Assembly (NCBI GenBank): GCA_003695105.1
Contig: RFIZ01000217.1
Location: forward strand, 1 to 8,774
Length of the DNA stretch: 8,774 bases
Source of the DNA: Fidelibacterota bacterium
GTDB taxonomy: Bacteria; Fidelibacterota; Marinisomatia; Marinisomatales; J089
Reading direction: 5' to 3'
In this document: positions 1 through 6,104 of the stretch, piece after piece
Layout of the letters: each line of letters opens with the position of its first letter
Numbering within the stretch: position 1 is the first letter of the stretch
Made by a program: the position numbers and the translations under genes
The notes under the pieces: model-generated
Seen by the model: the letters and a program-made list of their open reading frames with translations, nothing else
What the model was told of the DNA's origin: nothing
Database searches by the model: none

Positions 1-480
1 GGATTCGATGTCCACCATGAACTGGAAATCGTCGCGTTGGTGGGCCGCCGTGGTTCACCCGCAACTGTTGACGAAGCCAGCCGCTGGGTGGCAGGGTTGG
101 CCCTGGGAATCGATTTCACCCTCCGGGATTTGCAAGCCGATTGTAAAGCCAAAGGTCTGCCCTGGTTCCGGGCCAAGTCCTTTCGGCAGAGCGCCTTTGC
201 CTCGCCTTTCCTTTCACCTGAGTCTCCCGTTTGGAGCGAACCATTCTGGCTGGAGAAAAACGGGGAACGGGTACAGGAAGGAGAACGGCGGCAGATGCTG
301 TTTTCCATTCCGGCTCTGATCCATGAGATTGGTATCATACATGCCCTCTATCCCGGCGATCTCATCTATACCGGAACACCGCAGGGAGTGGGATCTGTCA
401 ATGCCGGTGATCGCCTGCGTCTGGGTATCGGGGACCGGCTTCTGAGCACCGTGTCGATTGATATTGCACCCGTAAAATAA
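1..480 (+). CDS. FAH-family hydrolase (FAHD1/YcgM-like acylpyruvase), 5'-truncated
   Basis: The frame is open from base 1, so this is the C-terminal 159 residues of a gene starting outside the window; the ATG at 37 is internal. Visible residues follow the FAH fold: the metal-binding HHELE motif (window residues 5-9, with E7 and E9 as expected ligands), the third acidic ligand D38 in GIDFTLRD, K59 in RAKSF, and the C-terminal PGDLIYTGTPQGVG block. The DLQ...KGLPW stretch after the aspartate is typical of the small FAHD1/YcgM branch. Known members hydrolyse acylpyruvates or act on oxaloacetate, using Mg2+ or Mn2+ in the cytoplasm; the true substrate cannot be read from sequence. Small family members are about 200-220 residues, so roughly a quarter is missing. 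No clear terminator follows. Family is certain, substrate is not. Confidence 0.9.
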   Translation, partial: GFDVHHELEIVALVGRRGSPATVDEASRWVAGLALGIDFTLRDLQADCKAKGLPWFRAKSFRQSAFASPFLSPESPVWSEPFWLEKNGERVQEGERRQMLFSIPALIHEIGIIHALYPGDLIYTGTPQGVGSVNAGDRLRLGIGDRLLSTVSIDIAPVK

Positions 481-624
481 CCGGTCTGGGGGCCGCTATT
501 GGCCGCAGGGGTGAGGTCGGTCGGCAGGTTTCTGAATAACCTGATTCCTTTAACTCTCTATATAATACTGTTTAACCGGTTCAAGCCGGTAGATTATTCC
601 TCCAGGGGCTGGGAGATAAAAAAA

Positions 625-654
625 TTGACTTTCATTCCCGATTGAGTTCATATT
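625..654 (+). promoter_or_regulatory. Possible sigma70-type promoter for the small Cys-rich gene
   Basis: TTGACT at 625-630 matches five of six bases of a -35 box. Eighteen bases later CATATT at 649-654 matches four of six bases of a -10 box. This would start transcription near 661, about 34 bases before the ATG at 695, leaving room for the ribosome site at 680-685. The spacer upstream (481-624) holds only a short ACCGG/CCGGT hairpin (575-590) and an isolated TATAAT at 561-566 without a -35 partner. The call rests on consensus matching only, and the lineage's sigma preferences are unknown. Confidence 0.35.
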
Positions 655-694
655 TCGACAGTTCCTTGAAAATTCACACAGGAGATATGAGGCA

Positions 695-970
695 ATGACA
701 AGAAAAAAGTGGGCAATCATGGTCGTGCTGGTATTGGGATTCATTGCGTTGGGCGCCATGACGATCAACCAGGATGCGGCTGAAACGAATACCGTCTCCA
801 AAATGACGTCGGATTGTTGCACCGGTATGGCAGGAACCGGGGCGAAAAACCGAACGCAAACCGCTCGGGGCACCTGTCCCCATCAAGCGGCGACAGCCTG
901 TCCTGGGTTGAAGAATTTCCATTCCCAACCAGCCTGCTGCAACGGATCCGGCGCCGATACGTCCATTTAA
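695..970 (+). CDS. Small membrane-anchored Cys/His-rich protein, unknown function
   Basis: This 91-residue protein starts at an ATG preceded by AGGAGA (680-685) at good spacing. A basic N-terminus (TRKK) leads into one hydrophobic segment at about residues 6-24, either an uncleaved anchor or a signal peptide; there is no lipobox. The rest is polar and short on large hydrophobics, with six cysteines in a near-symmetric layout: C41-C42, C61, C69, C81-C82, plus H63 and H76. That spacing of CC pairs around CPH and CP motifs suggests metal binding or disulfides outside the membrane; this is inference. It is not a recognised zinc ribbon, HMA or metallothionein. It stands alone between a possible promoter and a strong terminator, so it is probably monocistronic. 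The gene is likely real because of its ribosome site, membrane segment and terminator; its role is unknown. Confidence 0.72.
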   Translation: MTRKKWAIMVVLVLGFIALGAMTINQDAAETNTVSKMTSDCCTGMAGTGAKNRTQTARGTCPHQAATACPGLKNFHSQPACCNGSGADTSI

Positions 971-975
971 AGTTC

Positions 976-1046
976 GCCCCGTTGGTACGGCGTGCTCTTC
1001 AGGGAAAAAAAGTTTTTCTCGAGGGTTTTCCAACGGGGCTTTTTTT
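976..1046 (+). terminator. Intrinsic terminator with long nested loop
   Basis: A perfect 10-bp stem, GCCCCGTTGG (976-985) with CCAACGGGGC (1030-1039), is followed at once by seven T (1040-1046). The 44-base loop contains its own hairpin: GGGAAAAA (1002-1009) with TTTTTCTC (1013-1020, one G-U pair). The stem begins six bases after the stop codon of the small Cys-rich gene, so it ends that transcript. There is no T-run on the other side, so it acts on the plus strand only. Confidence 0.85.
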
Positions 1047-1051
1047 ATGCC

Positions 1052-1078
1052 TCCGGGAAGCCGGGGTTTTTTCCCGGA
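1052..1078. other. Leader hairpin upstream of the SH3-domain gene
   Basis: TCCGGGAA (1052-1059) pairs perfectly with TTCCCGGA (1071-1078) around an 11-base loop. It lies 18 bases before the ATG at 1097. No T-run follows on either strand, so it is not a standard terminator. Together with the absence of a clear ribosome site it may influence initiation of the next gene; that role is inference. Confidence 0.4.
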
Positions 1079-1096
1079 AAACCTGTAATTTTCCGC

Positions 1097-2041
1097 ATGA
1101 CTCGCAACCGGTATCTCCAGCTCCTGACTGTGTTCATCGGGGTCTGTTCGGTAGGGTTGCTCACCCGTTGTTCCTTTTCCGTTCCCCACTACCCGGAACC
1201 CATCCTGTTGGGAGAGAGTTCCGTGTCCATCGAATATACATTCGGGACGGTGGATATTGCCTGGCCGGTCAAGATCATCGATGGTCATCCCACAGCCTAT
1301 CGACTTCGTTTTTATTCCGGTAAGGATACCACCAAACCGGTGATCGACCGCATGTTGCTTCCCGGCGATCCCATCGCCGCGCGCCTGCCCCGGTCTCTTT
1401 TCCTCCCCGATACCCTGGTCAATTGGGCAGAATTGATCCCGCTGGGAGGCGACTATCCTGCCAGGCGACAATCTTTCTCCTATACCGGCCCCATCATCAC
1501 CCTGGACACGACCGTAATTCAGCTGCGACCGGTCATTATCGAGGGTGCGGTGCGATTGCTCCGCAACGGCGCTCCGGTGCCCGCCAGTCGGGTAACGGTT
1601 ACGTTTCCCTCCGGTCGGGAAGAAACGCTTCCTTGTGACACGAGCGGAGCGTATCGCTTCGTGTTTCCCGCCCAGGTACTGGATGATTCCAGTTGTACCG
1701 TGCGGACGGTGGCTCCCGGATCCTATCCCGCCGAAATGAAGTCGGTCACTCTGAATGCTGGCAAGCAGTACCGCGTAGATTTCTGGGTGGGTCCGACGGC
1801 GGAATTTTTCGGGAAGGGAGCACCTTACATTGTCTTGGAGGATTTACTGCCCTTCCGAACCGGACCCGAAAACGGAGCCACGATCCAGTTCCTGTTGCCC
1901 AGAGATGAAATCATCATGGTCACCACCGTGGCGGGAAACCGGTTGAAGGCCATCGTGGAATTGCGCAGCGAAACGGGTGAGAAGCCCCACTACGTCGAAG
2001 GCTGGGTACCCGCCTCCAAGGTCAAACCGGTGGAGTTATGA
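1097..2041 (+). CDS. Exported protein: carboxypeptidase-regulatory-like domain plus C-terminal SH3-like domain
   Basis: The protein has 314 residues from ATG 1097. The frame stays open back to a GTG at 992, but that start would lie inside the terminator and add an implausible N-terminus, while 1097 gives a clean basic and hydrophobic signal sequence (residues 1-24). C25 in LLTRC looks like a lipobox except for arginine at -1, so lipid anchoring is doubtful. Residues 30-145 are unassigned beta-rich sequence. Residues 146-230 resemble a carboxypeptidase-regulatory-like beta-sandwich (VIIEGAVRLLRNGAPVPAS, then DTSGAYRF). Residues 245-314 resemble a bacterial SH3 domain (FRTGPENG ... GWVPASKVKP), a fold often tied to cell-wall or peptide binding. 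No enzyme motif is visible. No clear ribosome site precedes the ATG. Its stop overlaps the next gene by four bases, implying coupled translation of two envelope proteins. Confidence 0.75.
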   Translation: MTRNRYLQLLTVFIGVCSVGLLTRCSFSVPHYPEPILLGESSVSIEYTFGTVDIAWPVKIIDGHPTAYRLRFYSGKDTTKPVIDRMLLPGDPIAARLPRSLFLPDTLVNWAELIPLGGDYPARRQSFSYTGPIITLDTTVIQLRPVIIEGAVRLLRNGAPVPASRVTVTFPSGREETLPCDTSGAYRFVFPAQVLDDSSCTVRTVAPGSYPAEMKSVTLNAGKQYRVDFWVGPTAEFFGKGAPYIVLEDLLPFRTGPENGATIQFLLPRDEIIMVTTVAGNRLKAIVELRSETGEKPHYVEGWVPASKVKPVEL

Positions 2042-2505
2042 TGCGGAAGATGATCCTGCTGTTGGTGATCACCTCCCTCTGGGGTCAGGTTCAGGTCCAC
2101 ATCGAATCGATCCCGCCGGACGTCGATGTGCTGATCGACGGAGCTAAGGCGGGAACCACCCCTATAGACGACCTAACCCTCCACCCCGGCAAACACAGTT
2201 TTTATCTGGAAAAAGAAGGCTATACCATACTCCATTATACCACCTACCTCGTGGGAGCGGAAAAAGCGGTCCTGCGCTTTCGCCTGAAGGAAAAATATTC
2301 GGTTACTTTTAAATCCGACTATGAACCGTTGCACTATCGTCTGGATGGGAAATATGCATGGACAGAAGAGAAAATGCGGTTTGACATGGAAGCGGGTCGC
2401 CATACGCTGGAGGTCTTTTTGGGGGATTCCCTGGTAGATCAACAAGAGGTCCTGATTCGGGAATCCACCACAATCCGCTACCATTATCAGGGGGACAGGA
2501 ATTGA
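2038..2505 (+). CDS. Exported PEGA-domain protein
   Basis: This 155-residue protein starts at the ATG that overlaps the previous stop (ATGA); GGTGGAG at 2029-2035 supplies a good ribosome site. An ATG at 2041 would shorten it by one residue. Residues 1-17 form a signal peptide without a lipobox cysteine, so the mature protein is probably periplasmic or surface-exposed. Residues 18-85 match the PEGA pattern: SIPPDVDVLIDG, then GTTPI, then a PGKHSF strand and a GY turn. PEGA modules are small beta domains on surface and wall-associated bacterial proteins and have no known catalysis. Residues 87-150 follow the same layout (YRLDGK at 100-105, EAGRHTLEV at 118-126) and look like a diverged second copy. 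Probably works with the SH3-like protein encoded just upstream. Confidence 0.85.
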   Translation: MMRKMILLLVITSLWGQVQVHIESIPPDVDVLIDGAKAGTTPIDDLTLHPGKHSFYLEKEGYTILHYTTYLVGAEKAVLRFRLKEKYSVTFKSDYEPLHYRLDGKYAWTEEKMRFDMEAGRHTLEVFLGDSLVDQQEVLIRESTTIRYHYQGDRN

Positions 2506-2599
2506 ACCATAGCCTGGTTTGAGTCTAAATTGATTTTCCTCTCGGGGGATGATTGCACCATGCACAACTCCACTCAACAGGAAACGAAAGGATACGACT

Positions 2600-4537
2600 A
2601 TGTCTGAAAAGATCTTTCCACCTACCGCTGCTTCCTCCCGGAATGCCTGGATTGCCAGTCTGGATGAATATCAGCGTCTGTACCGCAAATCGGTGGAACA
2701 GCCGGAAGAGTTCTGGGCCGAACAGGCTCAACGAATCGACTGGTTCGAACCCTGGAAGACTGTCCGGAGATATGATTTCGTAACTGCTGATATAGCGTGG
2801 TATGAAGGTGGAAAGCTCAATGTGAGCTATAATTGTCTGGATCGCCATGTACAGGCCGGTCACGGTGACCAGACGGCGCTGATCTGGGAAGGAAATCAAC
2901 CCACGGAAGACCGGTCCATTACCTATGGAGAATTGCTGGAAGAAGTGCAGCGCTTTGCGAATGCGTTGAAATCGCTGGGGGTGGGCAAGGGAGACCGCGT
3001 TTGTCTGTACCTGCAGATGATCCCCCAACTTCCGGTGGCCATGCTGGCCTGTGCCAGGATCGGGGCGGTACACTCCGTCGTTTTTGGGGCCTTCAGTCCG
3101 GATTCCCTGCGGGATCGGATCAATGATTCCAGTTGTAAGGTGCTCATTACCCAGGATACAGGCGTGCGGGGACAAAAAACCAACATTCCCATGAAAGCCA
3201 ATGCGGATCAGGCCGTAGCGGGAGCCCCTTCGATTGAAAAAATCATTGTTGTGCGCCGAACCGGTGAACCGGTCTCCATGATGCCGGAACGGGACCTCTG
3301 GTATGAGGACCTGGTCGCCGGGGCCGATCCGGTCTGTGAGCCGGAACCGATGGATGCCGAAGATCCCCTGTTCATCCTGTACACTTCCGGTTCTACCGGT
3401 AAACCGAAGGGCGTGTTGCACACAACCGGCGGCTATCTGGTCTATGCCGCCTACAGTCATCAAATCATTTTCGACTACCACGAAGGAGACGTGTACTGGT
3501 GTACGGCTGATATCGGCTGGATTACGGGCCATTCCTATATTGTCTACGGGCCCCTGGCGAACCGGGCCATATCGGTTATGTTCGAAGGGGTGCCCAATTA
3601 CCCGGATTACGGTCGGTTCTGGGACGTGGTGGATAAACATCGAATCAATATATTCTATACCGCCCCGACTGCCCTGCGGGCTCTGATGAAGGAAGGGGAC
3701 CAATGGGTGACGAAACACGATTTATCTTCTCTGAAGCTATTGGGAACGGTGGGTGAGCCGATCAAGGAACCGGAATGGCTCTGGTATTACCGGGTAGTGG
3801 GGAAAGGGCAGATTCCCATCGTGGATACCTGGTGGCAGACCGAAACCGGCGGGATTCTGATCACGCCCCTGCCGGGCGCCACTCCCTTAAAACCCGGTTC
3901 GGCCACATTTCCTTTCTTCGGCATCGAGCCGGTTCTGCTGGATGAAAGCGGACGGGAACTGGAAGGCAATGATGTGTCGGGCCTGCTGGCCATCAAATCG
4001 CCCTGGCCCGGAATGATGCGCACGGTCTACGGCGATCATGAGCGTTTCCGACAGACCTACTTTGGCCTGTATCCCGGCTATTATCTCACCGGTGACGGCG
4101 CCAGACGGGATGCGGATGGCTATTATTGGATTACGGGACGGGTGGACGATGTCTTGAATGTGTCGGGTCACCGGATCGGTACGGCGGAAGTGGAAGGGGC
4201 TATTGGCAAAGCACCCGGAGTGGCCGAGGCTGCCGTCGTCGGCTTTCCCCATGAGATCAAAGGGCAGGGAATCTACGCCTATGTCACTCCCATGACGGGT
4301 GTGGAACCGGATGGAGATTTGACCCGGGCGATCCGGGAAACCGTGGCCAAGGAAATCGGTCCTCATGCGAAACCGGACAAGATCCAGTACACCGCGGCCT
4401 TGCCCAAAACCCGTTCCGGAAAAATCATGCGCCGGATCCTGCGGAAAATCGCGGAAAATGCGGTGGATGATCTGGGTGATACATCGACGCTGGCCGACCC
4501 GACCGTAGTTGAACAACTGGTGCAGGGGCGGCAATAG
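2600..4537 (+). CDS. acs: Acetyl-CoA synthetase (AMP-forming)
   Basis: Converts acetate, ATP and CoA to acetyl-CoA, AMP and PPi in the cytoplasm. The ATG at 2600 gives 645 residues, the usual family length, begins MSEKIF like other Acs proteins, and has AAAGGA (2587-2592) seven bases upstream; an in-frame ATG at 2549 would add 17 atypical residues. Motifs in order: P-loop YTSGSTGKPKG (261-271), WITGHSY (307-313), DTWWQTETGG (409-418), YLTGDGARRD with the hinge region, and PKTRSGKIMRRILR near the end. By alignment to Salmonella Acs, the acetate pocket is I308, T309, V384 and W412, against V310, T311, V386 and W414. The bulky tryptophan limits the substrate to acetate or propionate. K608 matches the lysine silenced by acetylation, so such control is possible. 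A 94-base gap without a clear terminator separates it from the PEGA gene. Confidence 0.97.
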   Translation: MSEKIFPPTAASSRNAWIASLDEYQRLYRKSVEQPEEFWAEQAQRIDWFEPWKTVRRYDFVTADIAWYEGGKLNVSYNCLDRHVQAGHGDQTALIWEGNQPTEDRSITYGELLEEVQRFANALKSLGVGKGDRVCLYLQMIPQLPVAMLACARIGAVHSVVFGAFSPDSLRDRINDSSCKVLITQDTGVRGQKTNIPMKANADQAVAGAPSIEKIIVVRRTGEPVSMMPERDLWYEDLVAGADPVCEPEPMDAEDPLFILYTSGSTGKPKGVLHTTGGYLVYAAYSHQIIFDYHEGDVYWCTADIGWITGHSYIVYGPLANRAISVMFEGVPNYPDYGRFWDVVDKHRINIFYTAPTALRALMKEGDQWVTKHDLSSLKLLGTVGEPIKEPEWLWYYRVVGKGQIPIVDTWWQTETGGILITPLPGATPLKPGSATFPFFGIEPVLLDESGRELEGNDVSGLLAIKSPWPGMMRTVYGDHERFRQTYFGLYPGYYLTGDGARRDADGYYWITGRVDDVLNVSGHRIGTAEVEGAIGKAPGVAEAAVVGFPHEIKGQGIYAYVTPMTGVEPDGDLTRAIRETVAKEIGPHAKPDKIQYTAALPKTRSGKIMRRILRKIAENAVDDLGDTSTLADPTVVEQLVQGRQ

Positions 4538-4632
4538 CTTCTCCCGTTTGGATCGCGATGGAAGAGCCGTAATTTTCAGCTCTGAAACAAGGGCAATTGA
4601 GGCCGATACATACCAACTGAGAAGGAAAAAAA

Positions 4633-6084
4633 ATGGCATATCTGAACTCTGTGGATGTTTCCAAGGATTGGAAAAGGACGAAAGCTGATGTAACCTGCGT
4701 GGGATTATTTGAGGACGGTTCCCTCTCTGAACTGGGCCAGGTCATGGACCAGGACAGCGGGGGCCGATTCCGATCTCTGATCCAGGCCGGGAATCTGACC
4801 GGAAAGTCCGGTAATGCCGATCTGGTGGTAGTCCAGGACCGCCCCGTGCTGGTCGTGGGACTGGGAAAACCGGAGGCACTGGATCGGGACGGCATCCGGA
4901 CAGCGGCGGCCCGCTGTTCCCGGGAAGCCATCGCCCGTAAATTCGGGTCCCTAGCCGTGGAAGCTTTCCGGGAAGAGGAAAGCCAGGCCGTAGCCGAGGG
5001 TATCATTCTGGGCAGCTACCAATATCTGGACTATAAGACTCAGGATGAGGACTGTTTTGAACTGACATCTGCCACCGTCATCGGTGGACAGGAATCGGCG
5101 GTTCGGAAGGGTGTCCTGGTGGGACAGAGTGTCTGTTTCGCCCGGGATCTGGAGAATGCTCCCGGAAACGAAACCACGCCCACCCGGCTGGCTCAGGCCG
5201 CGGCCGACATCGCCCGGGACGGCGGGATGCAATTGACCGTGTTCGACCGGGAAGAATTTACCCAAATGGGGATGGGAGCTCTGGCAGCCGTGGCGTCGGG
5301 CAGCGGGGAACCTCCCAAATTCATCGTCCTGGAGTATGGCTCGCCAGAAGATGACGAAAAACCCGTGGTGCTGGTGGGCAAGGGCTTAACGTTTGATTCC
5401 GGCGGCATCTCCATCAAACCCGGAGCCGGCATGGATGAAATGAAATTCGATATGTGCGGTGCCGGCGTGGTCCTGGGTGTCATGAAGGCTCTGTCCCTGT
5501 TACAACCCAAAGCCCATGTGGTTGGGATTGTCCCCTCAACTGAAAACCTGTCAGGAGCCAAAGCATACAAACCCGGGGACATCCTCAAGGCCTACAACGG
5601 AAAGACGATTGAAGTCCTGAATACGGACGCCGAGGGGCGCCTGATTCTGGCCGATGCCCTGAGTTACGCCTCCAAACATTTCGATCCGGCCTATATCCTG
5701 GATTTCGCCACCCTGACGGGCGCTGTGTTGATCGCCCTGGGTCATATTGCCACCGGCGTGCTGGGAACGGATGCAGCTCTGATGGAAAAAGTGAAACAGG
5801 CCGCCCGGGAAACGGGAGAAAAAGTCTGGGAACTGCCTTTATGGGACGAATTCTGCGAGCAGGTCAAATCCAAGATTGCCGATGTGAAAAATATCGGGGA
5901 AGCCCGCCAGGCCGGAACCATTGCCGGCGCAGCTTTCCTGAAAGAATTTGTCGGTGAAGGGATTCCCTGGGTCCATTTCGATATCGCCGGCACCGCCTGG
6001 GGCGGAAAAGAATCGCCGCTGGTGTATCAGAAAGGAGCTACGGGAGCCGGTATCCGGTTGGTCCTGAACCTACTGGGAGTGTAA
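4633..6084 (+). CDS. pepA: Leucyl aminopeptidase (M17 family)
   Basis: Cytosolic two-metal aminopeptidase that removes N-terminal residues from peptides; family members are usually hexamers. It has 483 residues from an ATG preceded by GAAGGA (4621-4626). The catalytic C-terminal domain is complete: K250 and D255 in GKGLTFDSGG, K262, D273, and the NTDAEGRL signature (330-337) with D332, E334 and R336. These correspond to E. coli PepA K270, D275, K282, D293, D352, E354 and R356, so it should be active. The N-terminal domain (about 1-160) is diverged, as is normal. E. coli PepA also binds DNA in Xer recombination; nothing here shows that this copy does. The HD-RmuC gene follows after only 20 bases, so the two are probably cotranscribed. 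The 95-base gap before it shows no convincing promoter or terminator. Confidence 0.97.
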   Translation: MAYLNSVDVSKDWKRTKADVTCVGLFEDGSLSELGQVMDQDSGGRFRSLIQAGNLTGKSGNADLVVVQDRPVLVVGLGKPEALDRDGIRTAAARCSREAIARKFGSLAVEAFREEESQAVAEGIILGSYQYLDYKTQDEDCFELTSATVIGGQESAVRKGVLVGQSVCFARDLENAPGNETTPTRLAQAAADIARDGGMQLTVFDREEFTQMGMGALAAVASGSGEPPKFIVLEYGSPEDDEKPVVLVGKGLTFDSGGISIKPGAGMDEMKFDMCGAGVVLGVMKALSLLQPKAHVVGIVPSTENLSGAKAYKPGDILKAYNGKTIEVLNTDAEGRLILADALSYASKHFDPAYILDFATLTGAVLIALGHIATGVLGTDAALMEKVKQAARETGEKVWELPLWDEFCEQVKSKIADVKNIGEARQAGTIAGAAFLKEFVGEGIPWVHFDIAGTAWGGKESPLVYQKGATGAGIRLVLNLLGV

Positions 6085-6104
6085 CCCTTCACAGGAGAAC
6101 TGCC

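Noticed and set aside
492..506. GGCC-gctatt-GGCC hairpin after the FAH gene as terminator
   Set aside because: Only four base pairs, and no T-run follows.
992..1096. N-terminal extension of the SH3-domain gene from GTG 992
   Set aside because: It would start inside the nested terminator, read through low-complexity K/F-rich sequence, and bury the signal sequence about 35 residues in.
674..1471. Long minus-strand open frame of 265 codons across the Cys-rich gene and terminator
   Set aside because: It crosses a strong plus-strand terminator, overlaps two better-supported genes and reads as compositionally random protein; a shadow frame.
2502..2530. Promoter for acs (TTGAAC with a TCTAAA-like -10)
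   Set aside because: Both boxes match only four of six bases and the spacer is 16 bases; too weak to list, although a start between the PEGA gene and acs is possible.
2525..3718. Minus-strand open frame of 397 codons opposite acs
   Set aside because: It is antisense to the conserved acetyl-CoA synthetase; high-GC codon bias produces such shadows, and no domain or ribosome site is evident.
4585..4605. AGAGC/GCTCT hairpin between acs and pepA as terminator
   Set aside because: A five-base stem with an 11-base loop and no T-run is too weak to end transcription.
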